A stretch of DNA of 64,000 bases from Bacteroidota bacterium (GTDB lineage: Bacteria; Bacteroidota; Bacteroidia; M30B66), in the NCBI GenBank assembly GCA_027490225.1, contig JAIXYK010000017.1:62001-126000 (forward strand), written 5' to 3'. The notes below the pieces were generated by a model. The model was given only the letters and a program-made list of their open reading frames with translations, was not told where the DNA came from and searched no databases. The translations under genes were made by a program, and so were the position numbers. This document shows positions 1 to 10,826 of the stretch, piece after piece. How positions within the stretch are numbered: the stretch's first letter is position 1; every line of letters starts with the position of its first letter.

Positions 1-3000
1 TGGGAGCGCATTGTTGGTTAAAGAACCTGAAGTCCAAGTTGAGAATTCAGGTATTCCAGTTTTAACCAACTGGTTATTTACCATATCAAGCGTAGCCCAT
101 TGATTGGTCCAGAATGCTCCATCAAATCTCCATAAGTCCAGTTCAGCTTCGGTTATTGAGCCACTTGGTGTGATTAATTCATCATCAAAATAATTAAATT
201 TTAAGGTAGCATTTAAACTTGAATTATTAGTTGGGTGAATTTCATAATAGCGATTCAAACCAAATCCCGCATTGTAAGTTTTTTGCTGGTGTCCTCTGAT
301 TATTTGAGTTAGGCCTAAATTGTTTGGGGCGCTTAATTCTGCTCCAAGTCCTGCAACATTGTCTGCTGTTGGAGCATTTAAGATTCTTGTTGCTTTAATA
401 GTACCAGAAGTTCCATAAACTCTATTGTCAGAAGTTTCACCAGATAATGATCCAGTTGTACCAAGGTCAATTTCATTTCCATTCAAATTGATATCTCCCA
501 TTACAAGTAAAATTGTTCCATTTACTTTAATGTCTTTTTGCAAAGTAAGTCCAAACTCAGGGTTTGATTTTGTTATGTAAAGGTCTTTTAAAGTAATTGA
601 GCTAGCTGCAGTAAGGTTTGAATTCTGACCTCCACTAAAAATTAACTTCGCTTCATCCGAATTAAGAATTCCATATATAGATAGGTTTCTTTTTATTTCT
701 ACTGTTGAAGTTGGATTTAAATTGAAAGCAGCAGCAGCTCCAATTACCATATTGGATTCTACGATTAAGTTTCCCTTTAAATTACTACTTGTTGCAGAAA
801 TTTGAAATGTGCCTAGCCCCGATATTTTAGCTCCCGTACTATTTATGTTACCAAAAACCGAAAGTTGATGTGTAACAGGAATAGTTACTGTAGTTCCTGA
901 TAACAAAGTAATATTTGCACATTGTCCGTTTGCTCCTGAAGTAAAGTTTGGTTGATTGGCAACTAGCCCAATAATTACATTATCGTTATTTGTGGGAACT
1001 GTTTGAGGTAACCAATTGGATGCGGTGTTCCAATTTGTATTAGTAGCACCAGTCCAAATTATACCATCAAGATATTCTCCAAGTTGAAAAGTTCCAAATT
1101 GAGTAAGTCCATTTAATTGTGTTGCGTTTGCGTAAACATCTGCGCTATTTACTAAAGCCCAAGTAGTTCCATTATTTCGAGACCCAATAAAATTGCTAGT
1201 ATTTGCTGAAGGGTCGATGTCTGTATCTACAAAATTAAATCGAGCGCTATAACTTGTAAATCCAGTTATTCCAGTTGCTGTTAAGTTCCACGATCTGTTG
1301 CAAGATTTATCTTGATTTATTCCTGAGGTGTAGATAGCTGAATGATCTCCATCAATTGTGTTTGCTGTGATGCTACCAGATCCTGAAACTGTACCCAGGA
1401 AATTCAAATTAATTGGAGCATAATTGGTTTGGTCTCCTACTTCAAAGTTTACAGTTAATGTTGATGCTGGTATTGTCTTTTTTAAATTTCCAAAAACATA
1501 ACTTGCGGAAGATCCTCCAGAAACACCATTTTGCGCAGTTACATGAATAATATTGTTTCCTGTGCTTACAAGCCCTTCATTTAAATTTAAAGTTGTTACA
1601 AACATTGAGCTGTTTATTGTCTTTGTTCCTCCTCCTGAGATTGTTATTTTCCCTAGATTAGTTGTTCCAATTAAATTTTGATTAAATCCTCCTAAGTTAA
1701 TTAAGCCATTTCCTGCAGTATATCCTCCCACACCAATATTATTAGTCCAATTTCCTTTTAAGAAAATATCTTTGCTGAAAGCATTGTTTAGTGAGCCTCC
1801 AATTATTGAAAGATTTCCATTAACAATTAGGTTTACATTGGCAAAAGATTTAGTTCCATTTCCTGTGAAAGTCAAGTTGTTGTATGAAGTCTGAGTAGGG
1901 AGACTTGCTGCATTACTTGCATTAAACTCAATTGTTCCTCCTCCGCTATTGTTGAAAGAGGCGAAATTCCCACCTGGAAACAAAAATTGATTGGAAGCAT
2001 TTGGTGTTATTTTTATAGTTCCTGTTCCGGAAACAAATCCTAGATTATGTCCACTGGTGCTGTTAATGTTAAGAGTTCCATTAATTTCAGAGATTGGTGC
2101 TATTTTGTTGTTATCCGTTGATTGGCAATTTATAGTGTGCCCAGCTGCTATTACAATATTGTGAGAAGTTGGCGGAGCGCTGCAAGGGGCTCCGTCATGC
2201 TGTAGGGTTACGTCTGTAGACCAAGCGTTTAAATCTGTCCAATTTCCGCCGCTTGTTGCATTTCTGCTGAAGTAAGTTTGAATAATACCGAATTCAGAAG
2301 GCTCTCCGGCAGAATAATCTCCTCCAATATAATTTACATTTGATAATGTTATTCTATCAGAAGCTGCATTAACCGTTGAAGCTATTCCATTTGTTGGTAT
2401 CCAGATATTGTTAAAATATCTACCGGTACTATATGAGGCCTCTGTTCCATTTATAGCATCATTTGGATGGTAATTGTATGTATGCGTTACATTTAAGCCT
2501 GAGAAGCCAGTACTTTCTACAATCCAATAGTAGGTTAACTCTTTGTTCAACAAGTCGGTAGTGGCTGGGTGCTTAGAGTTAACAGGTTTAATTGTAATAT
2601 TTCCTATTGCTGTATTTGTTGTTACATTGTATCTAGCAGGAGAATATTTCAAGGTTGTTCCAATTGGGAATGTAAAATCTTGCGCTCCAATTGGGAATAG
2701 CTTTTTAACACCTGCATCAGAATTTACTCCATTTAAACGAATCATGTTACTCGTATTAAAAGTTCCAGACGTCGTGGCTTGTTCGCCAAAAGTTAGTAGA
2801 AGGTCGTTTATGTAAAGTATTCCTAAAGTTAGCTGAAGATTTCCATTGATTCTTATGGGAGTGAAAAGATTAACGCCTGCTCCGTTTTGGATTCTTAAAT
2901 TATGAAAACTTCCATTACCGTTTCCATTAATATCTTGATCAGAAGCGGTGCCATTTAAAGTGAAGAACCCTGTTGTTCCTGTTATGCTAACATTGTTATT

Positions 3001-6000
3001 TAAATGACCATATAAATTGAAATTATTTGCTCCAATGTTCAAATTTCCGCTAATAAGATCAGCATTTCCAATTACTTGAATATTGCTATTGGTTTCGCTT
3101 GTTATTGTTCCATTTAGGAAAGTATTGTTTAAAACAAGATTAGAGAAATTAGTTATATTACCACTAACTCCAGTAATTGATTGATTAGAAGAGCTACCAT
3201 TGAATCTTGTTGTTTGGGTGTTTAAGATGGTTCTATAACCGCCAACATTTAATCCAATCGCGTTATTTGTGTTTCTATTTGTAAAGTTTCCTCCAATATT
3301 TATATCGAAACCGTTTGTGTTAAATATAGAGTTGCCATCAATTGTAAAGTTATTTAGGATAGTAGTTTCGCTGATTAGGTTATTTAAAGTTTTAGGCGAA
3401 GTAGTTCCATCTAAGGTGAAATTCCAGAATGGAGCATTTGTAGTAAGGTTGAATACAGATGATGCGGAAGTATTTGCTGTTCCTACTCTTACTTCTCCAC
3501 CTGTAATATTATAAGAAGCAGGTGATATATAAATGTCGCCAAACATATTACTGGCAAGCCCATTTCTATCGATAATTAACAAAGAATTACCTGACATATT
3601 GAAAACTGAATTTTCATTTAGTATTTCAAATTTTGCCCTGTCGAAATTGAATGAACCTGCAGTTTCAGGATTTTTACCTCTAACTAATACGGTGCTGTTT
3701 TCTGACTGGTAGTATCGTAAGCCACCCTGGAGAGAAAAACAGCTTCTGCGAATTTGACCGTTAACATTTAATACTCCATTATTTCTCACATCAATAGTTG
3801 GGAAATCAGTTGGAGTGTACTCTATATCGTTATGTGAGGTATAAGCAGCTGCTCCAACATTAACGGTTCCATTTAGAATCTCTAGTGTACCACCAATTAT
3901 TAAATCAGCTTCATTTGAATTGTTTTGACCAATGCCAACTTCTGCAGAAGTATGATTTACAGATAATTTTGCACTCGAAGGGATTGTATATTCAATGTTA
4001 TTTCCTGAAGTTAAAGTAATGGTTCCTGGTCTTGAATATTTAAAAGTACCATTTAAAAGTTGCAGCCAATTATCGCCACTGGAGCTAAAAGTTCCAGGAA
4101 TGGTAACTTCGGCAACAAAGCTTTGGTCTATTCCTTTATCAACTAAAATATTGAAAAAATCTGAAGTGGCAGATGGGTTTGTTCCTGAAATCGTAATGTT
4201 TTGGTTTCCTGTTAATGTTAACCTTACATTACTATTAGCTCTAAAATCTAAAATCCCATTGTTTGTTATGTTCCCACTTACTGTCAAAAAGTGAAGTCTA
4301 TTAGCTGTGTTTCTAACATCAAAAGTTGCGCTGTTACCAATGGTTAAATTCCCTAAGAGGTTTACAGTTTGAGGATATAAATTTTCGAATCTTAAAATTC
4401 CATTATTTACGTTTAAATCGCCATTAATTGTGAGGGTTTTTGAACTAATATCATTCAACAGAACTTCACTATTTGAATTAACAGAAGAAACATTTAGGTG
4501 CTCGTAAATCAAAACATCTGAGTTAGGAAGCGTAATTTTGTTTGTTCCAGCAGCAATAAGATTTAAATTTCTGTAGCTATTTATGCTAAGGTTTGTTGGT
4601 GCTGCGGTTTGAGTGGGTAAAGTAAAAGAATTAGAAACAGTGTAATATTCAGTGATACCTCCATTTTCTTTGAAAAATAGTCCAAAATCACCAGCAGGAA
4701 ACTCTGCTGTAGATGAATTAGAAGAAATTCTCATTGTTCCGGAACCACCAGCAGTAGAGTAGGGCAATGCTCCGAAATTGTTTCCTGTTGTAGCTGAAAT
4801 GTCAAGTGCAGAGCCTGCTGCGATTATTAAACTGCCTGCAATTGTATTATTTGATGTTACTGTTATTGTATGATTAAACATATTTCCATCACCAATTAAA
4901 ACTGGGGAGGAAGAGGTAGGAATTGTTAAAGAAGGAACTCCGTTATGTCCTGTATTTGACCAGGTTGAAGGAATGTTCCAGTTACCATTGGCTCTGCTGT
5001 AGTAAGGTGTAACGGTGCCAAAAGCTGCAGAAATCCCTGCAGTGTAATCGCCTGCTAAATTTGAAATTCCAGAAAAGGAAATAATATTTGAAGTTTCATT
5101 TACAAAAGCAGTGTTATTAAGAACAGTGTATTGGTTGGTAGTGTAGTTATAGAAAGCAGGAACGTAATTGGTATTGTCAGAAATTGTTCCATAGTTGAAT
5201 GTCATATTCATTCCATTTGTAGGAACGCCTGTAAAACCAGTTTGATTTACTTTCCAATATTGAGAAAAGCAATCAGTATTTGTTGCATAAATATGTTTTG
5301 TTGCAACAGGCCTTACATCTAATGTTCCGTAAGTAGTTGGAGACGTGGTGAATTGAATAGTTGCAGGTGTGTAATTTGTACCTGAGCCAAAAGGGTAGAT
5401 AAATGAAGTAGCGGTTGAAGCATACGTTTTACTAATTCCTCCATCAGATAAATTTCCATTTGTTTTAACGAATCTGTTTACACCAAAAGTCCCAGAAAAA
5501 GTTGCAGATTGATTAAGCCTTAATTGGTGATCTGAGATATACAAAATGCGGTCGGTAGAAATGTTAATTGTGCCATTAACAGTAATATCGTTGTTTAAGC
5601 TAATTTGATTAGAGCCTGCAGTTCCATAGGTATTTGCAAGTTCTAGGTTTTGAAAAATTCCTAAGCCATTACCTGAAATGATTTGAGCAGAAGCTGTTCC
5701 ATTCATTAGGATTTTTCCTGTACCAGTATGTGTACCTGAATTCGAAAGATTTCCTTTAGTGCTTAAAATTTTTCCTCCATCTGCTAATGTTCCATTAAGT
5801 ATTGAAATTCCTCCATCTGCAATTATCGTTGAAGCAGTTCCTGCAATTGTTAAAATGCTTGAGTTCGATTTGTTAATTGTTAAAATGTTAAGGCCGGTAG
5901 ATAATGAGCCACTTACTGTAAAAGTTTGATTGTTAACTCCATTGAAAGTTAAATTATTAACTCCTGATGTATAAGTAGTACCCGACTGTAAGTTAAAATT

Positions 6001-9000
6001 TCCACCTATTGTAACATCAAAGCTGTTAGCGTTGAGTGCACCGCTATTTGAGCCACCAATTATTGTAAAATCATTTAACACAAGTAAGGGAAATGCAGGA
6101 AGGGTTGCTTGGTTGGCGTTACTTCCGCTGAAAGACCAAGTAATGGGCGCGATTCTTACTGCACCAGCACCGGCAGAGGTTTTATTTATATTTAAATTCC
6201 AGAAAGGAGCTCTTGAGCTGATATCAAAATTAATTGCTCCAGCTAATGAAATATTAACTGTTCCACCAATCACATCTATGTTTTGTGGCAAGGAGCCAAT
6301 CATTATTCCACCATTTGGACAAAACGAGCCTGTTGTATTTGCTCTTGTTATATTTAAAATACCGCCTTCCATTTTGAATACATTCTCATTATAAGGAAGT
6401 GAAAAAACAGCGTAATATCCTTGTTCTGCGCCATTATCTCCTGTTAAAGTAACGGTACCTCCGGTTTGGATATATGTTCCTCGGTGGGTGGCAGCTGTAA
6501 TTGATGTTCTAATCATTCTTGCATTGATGGTGCCGCCTTCGACTAGGATTAAACCCGATTCTCTTATAACAATTCCTCCTTGACCAGATTGACAAGTTAA
6601 AGAACCAGCAGTAATTTTTAGTGTCCCATAAGGTACAATTGCTCCTCCGCCATTATACGTTAAAGTTGCTCCATCAATCCATACAACAGGCAAAGCAGTA
6701 GGAGAACCAATGTCATAATTTCCACCACCTGAACCATTCATTCTTGGAATGGTAATATTGTTTCCGAACCTTAATATACCATTTCCATTTGCTTCGAAAG
6801 TATTTCCATTGTTCACAAAGTTTAAAGAAACACCAGTAGCAGCTAAAACAGATAATTCATAACTTGTTGATTTAGTTGATTGAAATCCAAAGAAAGTTGT
6901 AGAACTCCCAGTATTGCAAGTTAATGTGGTATTTTGATTAGGTCCGGTAAAAAAGATATTAATCGCTCCATTGGTTGTTGAAGCCCAGTCTGCCCCATTT
7001 GTAAAATCAATTAATCCGCTATTGCTAAGATTTCCTGCTATTGTAACAGAATGGGTTGCATTAAATGTTCCTGCATTCCATGAACAACCTGAACCAATCG
7101 TTACATTTTTATTGAAAAGAAGTGTCCTATTAGTTGCGTCTCCTCCAACAGTAAAAGTTAGAGTGCCAGTGCTAGTTTTACTTGCACTGAAATTTCCATT
7201 TACTGTTAAATTTGAGTTTAAAACCAGCGTATTTGCAGTTGCTGAGGTATTTAAAATTTCGAGGTTATTATAAGTGGTTTGTGTTGTAGGCAATGTAAGT
7301 GCTGTTGCGCCAATGTTGTTATATACAATTGTCCCCCCTGTTGAGGATACGAAATTTGTGTAAGTACCTGTCGGTAAATTTGTTGATGAAAGTAGCATTC
7401 TGCCTTCTCCTGAAATAGGACCAAAACTATGACCTGTGGAGGTACCTAAATCGAGTACACCTCCAGAGTTTATAGTTAAAGAAGCAACGCTTTGGCCTGA
7501 AGTAGCTGAAACAGTTCTGCCGTTCAAAATAACAACTTGGTCTTGAGAACTTGGAACCATTGGACTAATTAAAGTATTTCCAGAAGGGTCAGTTGTCCAT
7601 GTATTTGCGGTTCCCCAATCGCCTGACTGATAAGAGTAAAGTGCAGCTCTAACAGTTGGGTCAGTAGCTGTCCATTGTCCCCACAAAAAAGTATTGTTTG
7701 AAATGGTAATTGGATTTGAACCAGGCGAGCTTGGTGTTGATACTCCGCTTAATGTTGTTCCATTCCATACCCTTGGAACATAAGCAGCAACGGATCCTAT
7801 AACCTCTGAGGCATTAAATGAGAATTGGAAATTTGCACTTGTAACAGCAATGTTTGCTGTTTGAATGTCCCAGTACTTGTTAAGCGAATTGTAGAAATAA
7901 TCTACGTTTGATTGTCTGGAAGGAATTGCGCGAATAGAAATTTGTGCAGTTCCAGTTATATTTCCAGTTAATGCTGTAATTTGGTATGGTGAATAAAATC
8001 CGCCAGAACCTACAGGATACAATCCATTTGTAGCCATATTGGTTCTAAGTTGAGCAACTGTGGTTCCCTCTTTTATCAAATTACCATCGCCACTAGTAAT
8101 AATGTATCTTGTTGAAGAAAAAGTTCCATTTAAGTTAGCAACTGCAGATAGTTTTAAATCGTTGTTGTTTATATCTAAAAAGTAGGTTCCTGAGGCTGAC
8201 ATGTTAAGTGTATTATCTACCCTAACTTGACCGTTTAAGGTTTTTGTTCCAGCGCCAGAAAGCGTTAACACTTTATAATTGATGCTTCCAAAAATACTTT
8301 GGTCACCACTTCTACTATATTGAATGATGCTGTTATTGGCATCGGTTGTAAGTGTTGATAATTGATTTGAGGCTCCTCCAAGATTTAAAATATGTGCAGC
8401 TCCAGACATATTTATGCAACCCGATCCTGCAAGATTATCGGTTAAAGTAATAGTTCTCGCTGTAGTAGCCCCAAATGCGAGCGTTCCACTTGAAACAGTG
8501 AGCAAACCAGTATTGAATCCTGTATTGGTTAATGTTAATGTGCTTCCTGGTTTGTTTACAACAACTTCAGTAAAAGTTAAAGCAGTATTTACATTGTAAT
8601 TTGCAGCAGTTGTTCCGGCAAAGGTTTGAACTCCTGTAAAAGTTAAAGTTCCATTGGTTCTTGTGAAGTTTCCATGCACAGTAATGTCATTGATTGTTTT
8701 GGTTCCTGCAGTTGTAAATCCTAAATGGTGATAAACCGCTGTGGCAACTGTTTGTGTTGTTCCTGTATAATTGAATGTGTTTCCTGCAGCAGTTAAAGAT
8801 ATAGTACCACTTGCTGCCATAGGAGCTTGGGCACCTTGGTAATTGGTGAAAGAATTACTTGCATTTATAAAAGTTGAACCAGCTGTGGTTCCAGTTAGGT
8901 TTCCTCTAATTGTTAAACCAGCAGCAATAAGTGAATTGTTTGTTAAATCAATATCTCCAAGAATATTTATGTTTACAAAAGATGGAGAAACTGTAGTATT

Positions 9001-9537
9001 TGCAGGGGCTAAAATAGTTTGATTGTTTGTTGAAAAAGTTGCAGTACCTAGATTCTGTAAATTTATTGTACCATTTCCAGCAGTGGTTAATCCGTTTCTA
9101 AATTCAAAACTATGCGTAATCGTATTCACATTCGTTAATTGACCACCGTTGTTTACAGTAACCAAACCAACAAATAAGTTGTTACCTGTAGTGTTGTTGT
9201 CAGTAAAAATCCCGTTAAGTGTAGACGATCCATTGACTGTAAAATTTAATCCCGCAACGGTTAATGTCCTACCTGCATTGATGGTTAAATTGTTAATATT
9301 TACAGCAACATTGGCTGTAATATTATGGTTGATAATAACATTGTCAGAAGCTCCCGGTGTACCGACAGGCGACCAAACTTGTGTAGACCATGAATTGGTA
9401 GATGTAGAAGTGTATGTTACCTGAGCCTCTATTTTAAAATTAGAGGTAAACAGAAACATCAGAAACAAAAATATGCTTCTATAATAACTGTTTTTATTGG
9501 TGTTTAAATAATAATTTCTAGTAAAAATTTTCATCAT
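1..9537 (-). CDS. giant modular repeat-rich T9SS-type surface protein, C-terminus off window
   Basis: Reading the minus strand from a tandem ATG ATG at 9537/9534 gives MMKIFTRNYYLNTN..., a hydrophobic signal segment (RSIFLFLMFLF) and a likely cleavage near IEAQ. The frame is open in every part I translated, down to base 1 (3179 codons, no stop seen), so the gene is 3'-truncated by the window edge. The protein is Ser/Thr/Asn/Gly-rich with beta-strand repeats of the type LTINxGxTLxxxGNxxVNG. A module starting with an aromatic + GxW..xxTW motif recurs near 9420, 7630, 5010, 2270 and 1060 (TYTSTSTNSWST, YSYQSGDWGTANTW, YYSRANGNWNIPSTW, GGNWTDLNAWST, WTGATNTNWNTASNW). The first four modules are about 600, 875, 910 and 405 aa. 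Several end in a YPVGSG / FPIGT plus YW domain. The 1954-aa protein at 31846 starts with the same kind of domain and ends in a type A sorting signal, so a T9SS signal is expected beyond the edge (inference). Probable cell-surface or adhesin-like role; the function is not known. Confidence 0.9.
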   Translation of the reverse strand, partial: MMKIFTRNYYLNTNKNSYYRSIFLFLMFLFTSNFKIEAQVTYTSTSTNSWSTQVWSPVGTPGASDNVIINHNITANVAVNINNLTINAGRTLTVAGLNFTVNGSSTLNGIFTDNNTTGNNLFVGLVTVNNGGQLTNVNTITHSFEFRNGLTTAGNGTINLQNLGTATFSTNNQTILAPANTTVSPSFVNINILGDIDLTNNSLIAAGLTIRGNLTGTTAGSTFINASNSFTNYQGAQAPMAASGTISLTAAGNTFNYTGTTQTVATAVYHHLGFTTAGTKTINDITVHGNFTRTNGTLTFTGVQTFAGTTAANYNVNTALTFTEVVVNKPGSTLTLTNTGFNTGLLTVSSGTLAFGATTARTITLTDNLAGSGCINMSGAAHILNLGGASNQLSTLTTDANNSIIQYSRSGDQSIFGSINYKVLTLSGAGTKTLNGQVRVDNTLNMSASGTYFLDINNNDLKLSAVANLNGTFSSTRYIITSGDGNLIKEGTTVAQLRTNMATNGLYPVGSGGFYSPYQITALTGNITGTAQISIRAIPSRQSNVDYFYNSLNKYWDIQTANIAVTSANFQFSFNASEVIGSVAAYVPRVWNGTTLSGVSTPSSPGSNPITISNNTFLWGQWTATDPTVRAALYSYQSGDWGTANTWTTDPSGNTLISPMVPSSQDQVVILNGRTVSATSGQSVASLTINSGGVLDLGTSTGHSFGPISGEGRMLLSSTNLPTGTYTNFVSSTGGTIVYNNIGATALTLPTTQTTYNNLEILNTSATANTLVLNSNLTVNGNFSASKTSTGTLTFTVGGDATNRTLLFNKNVTIGSGCSWNAGTFNATHSVTIAGNLSNSGLIDFTNGADWASTTNGAINIFFTGPNQNTTLTCNTGSSTTFFGFQSTKSTSYELSVLAATGVSLNFVNNGNTFEANGNGILRFGNNITIPRMNGSGGGNYDIGSPTALPVVWIDGATLTYNGGGAIVPYGTLKITAGSLTCQSGQGGIVIRESGLILVEGGTINARMIRTSITAATHRGTYIQTGGTVTLTGDNGAEQGYYAVFSLPYNENVFKMEGGILNITRANTTGSFCPNGGIMIGSLPQNIDVIGGTVNISLAGAINFDISSRAPFWNLNINKTSAGAGAVRIAPITWSFSGSNANQATLPAFPLLVLNDFTIIGGSNSGALNANSFDVTIGGNFNLQSGTTYTSGVNNLTFNGVNNQTFTVSGSLSTGLNILTINKSNSSILTIAGTASTIIADGGISILNGTLADGGKILSTKGNLSNSGTHTGTGKILMNGTASAQIISGNGLGIFQNLELANTYGTAGSNQISLNNDITVNGTINISTDRILYISDHQLRLNQSATFSGTFGVNRFVKTNGNLSDGGISKTYASTATSFIYPFGSGTNYTPATIQFTTSPTTYGTLDVRPVATKHIYATNTDCFSQYWKVNQTGFTGVPTNGMNMTFNYGTISDNTNYVPAFYNYTTNQYTVLNNTAFVNETSNIISFSGISNLAGDYTAGISAAFGTVTPYYSRANGNWNIPSTWSNTGHNGVPSLTIPTSSSPVLIGDGNMFNHTITVTSNNTIAGSLIIAAGSALDISATTGNNFGALPYSTAGGSGTMRISSNSSTAEFPAGDFGLFFKENGGITEYYTVSNSFTLPTQTAAPTNLSINSYRNLNLIAAGTNKITLPNSDVLIYEHLNVSSVNSNSEVLLNDISSKTLTINGDLNVNNGILRFENLYPQTVNLLGNLTIGNSATFDVRNTANRLHFLTVSGNITNNGILDFRANSNVRLTLTGNQNITISGTNPSATSDFFNILVDKGIDQSFVAEVTIPGTFSSSGDNWLQLLNGTFKYSRPGTITLTSGNNIEYTIPSSAKLSVNHTSAEVGIGQNNSNEADLIIGGTLEILNGTVNVGAAAYTSHNDIEYTPTDFPTIDVRNNGVLNVNGQIRRSCFSLQGGLRYYQSENSTVLVRGKNPETAGSFNFDRAKFEILNENSVFNMSGNSLLIIDRNGLASNMFGDIYISPASYNITGGEVRVGTANTSASSVFNLTTNAPFWNFTLDGTTSPKTLNNLISETTILNNFTIDGNSIFNTNGFDINIGGNFTNRNTNNAIGLNVGGYRTILNTQTTRFNGSSSNQSITGVSGNITNFSNLVLNNTFLNGTITSETNSNIQVIGNADLISGNLNIGANNFNLYGHLNNNVSITGTTGFFTLNGTASDQDINGNGNGSFHNLRIQNGAGVNLFTPIRINGNLQLTLGILYINDLLLTFGEQATTSGTFNTSNMIRLNGVNSDAGVKKLFPIGAQDFTFPIGTTLKYSPARYNVTTNTAIGNITIKPVNSKHPATTDLLNKELTYYWIVESTGFSGLNVTHTYNYHPNDAINGTEASYSTGRYFNNIWIPTNGIASTVNAASDRITLSNVNYIGGDYSAGEPSEFGIIQTYFSRNATSGGNWTDLNAWSTDVTLQHDGAPCSAPPTSHNIVIAAGHTINCQSTDNNKIAPISEINGTLNINSTSGHNLGFVSGTGTIKITPNASNQFLFPGGNFASFNNSGGGTIEFNASNAASLPTQTSYNNLTFTGNGTKSFANVNLIVNGNLSIIGGSLNNAFSKDIFLKGNWTNNIGVGGYTAGNGLINLGGFNQNLIGTTNLGKITISGGGTKTINSSMFVTTLNLNEGLVSTGNNIIHVTAQNGVSGGSSASYVFGNLKKTIPASTLTVNFEVGDQTNYAPINLNFLGTVSGSGSITANTIDGDHSAIYTSGINQDKSCNRSWNLTATGITGFTSYSARFNFVDTDIDPSANTSNFIGSRNNGTTWALVNSADVYANATQLNGLTQFGTFQLGEYLDGIIWTGATNTNWNTASNWLPQTVPTNNDNVIIGLVANQPNFTSGANGQCANITLLSGTTVTIPVTHQLSVFGNINSTGAKISGLGTFQISATSSNLKGNLIVESNMVIGAAAAFNLNPTSTVEIKRNLSIYGILNSDEAKLIFSGGQNSNLTAASSITLKDLYITKSNPEFGLTLQKDIKVNGTILLVMGDINLNGNEIDLGTTGSLSGETSDNRVYGTSGTIKATRILNAPTADNVAGLGAELSAPNNLGLTQIIRGHQQKTYNAGFGLNRYYEIHPTNNSSLNATLKFNYFDDELITPSGSITEAELDLWRFDGAFWTNQWATLDMVNNQLVKTGIPEFSTWTSGSLTNNALP

Positions 9538-9824
9538 ACATTCAAGATATAAGCGTAAAAAATTGACGCTTGCATCATTGATAGTATCGGAAAACGAAGT
9601 AAAAAATGCAGCATGCGCCTAATTTGTTTAGTGACGCTTGTTCTACCTTTTTGAATGTATTTATGTTATAGTGTTTTAATGACCTATCTTACATGAAAGA
9701 CATACAATTTTTGGGTTTGGTTATAATTAATGTTGCTGAAAATCAATTATATATAGTTGGGTGTTTATTAATTGCAGTTTTTCTTGGCAAAAGCCTTACA
9801 TCAGATTATATTTCTCTGGAAAAA

Positions 9825-10700
9825 TCATTTCAAATTTGAAAATCTACCAAAAACTCCCAATGGTAATTTTTGATTTGTGCTTGATGGAAGATATAATTCA
9901 CCAATTTCCAGTTTAGAATTTTTGTGTATCGATTTCTGATATAAATTTTCAATAATAAGTGAAGAAAACCCTAAAGAATATGTATTCAGAATAAGGAAAT
10001 GTTCTTCTTTATTTAACAATTGCTGGGTGTCTTCAACCAACTCCATTAGTTGTTTTTCTAACTTCCAGCTTTCTCCATTGGCGCCGTGACCGTAGGCTGG
10101 AGGATCCATTATTATACCATGGTAAGTGTTACCTCTTCTGATTTCGCGTTTCACAAATTTTACTGCATCTTCAACCACCCAACGAATATCTTTTAAACCA
10201 GAATGCAATTGATTTTCGTTAGCCCAAGATACTACTTGCTTAATAGAATCCACATGTGTGACATCTGCTCCGGCCGCTTTTGCTGCCAAAGAAGCGCCTC
10301 CTGTGTATGCAAAAAGGTTTAAAAATTTTACAGGTTTATCTTTTATTTTACCAATTTGTTGCTGAATATAATCCCAATTTACAGCTTGTTCTGGAAAAAT
10401 TCCAACATGTTTAAATGAAGTTAAAGCAAGCCTAAAAGAAAGTTTTTCGTTGTATTTAATTATCCACCTATCGGGCATTTGTTTCAACTTAACCCAATTT
10501 CCTGATGAACTGCTTTTTGACTCAAACCGAGTATGAGCCATTTTTAACCAATCTTGAGTCGATTTAACTTTATTCCAAATAGCCTGAGGTTCAGGTCTTA
10601 TGGTTATGAATTCTCCAAAACGCTCCAGTTTTTCGAAATTTCCAGAGTCAATTAGTTCGTATTCCTTAAAGGAATTTGGTTTTAATATTAGCACGGCCAA
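9825..10700 (-). CDS. class I SAM-dependent rRNA-type methyltransferase
   Basis: A 291-aa protein resembling the C-terminal catalytic half of the RlmI/RlmK-like 23S rRNA methyltransferases. The SAM-binding motif I is visible as LFAYTGGASLAAKAAGA (about residues 128-144), followed by the acidic motif II region (VTHVDS). A motif IV DPPAYG lies near residue 200 in IIMDPPAYGHG, the form typical of this nucleic-acid methyltransferase group. There is no signal peptide, so it should be cytoplasmic. It is shorter than RlmI because the N-terminal PUA domain is missing. The exact target base cannot be told from sequence. It is divergent from the gene at 10827, with a 126-bp gap between them. The start gives MAVLILKPNSF and fits the family. 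Confidence 0.85.
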   Translation of the reverse strand: MAVLILKPNSFKEYELIDSGNFEKLERFGEFITIRPEPQAIWNKVKSTQDWLKMAHTRFESKSSSSGNWVKLKQMPDRWIIKYNEKLSFRLALTSFKHVGIFPEQAVNWDYIQQQIGKIKDKPVKFLNLFAYTGGASLAAKAAGADVTHVDSIKQVVSWANENQLHSGLKDIRWVVEDAVKFVKREIRRGNTYHGIIMDPPAYGHGANGESWKLEKQLMELVEDTQQLLNKEEHFLILNTYSLGFSSLIIENLYQKSIHKNSKLEIGELYLPSSTNQKLPLGVFGRFSNLK

Positions 10701-10826
10701 AGATAATACTTGAATTTTATTAATTATTATTTATCTATATTCATTTCTTCTGTTACTTTTACGAAGTATAAAATGCAGGCAAATTTTTGTTAATTTGCTT
10801 AAGTTGTGGAAATTAAAAATTGAATA

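Noticed and set aside
2543-9424. Nine plus-strand ORFs of 61-120 aa listed in the track
   Set aside because: They are shadows of the giant minus-strand gene; their compositions (Val/Pro/Phe/Lys-rich) mirror the complement of Asn/Thr/Gly-rich codons, and none has a recognisable domain.
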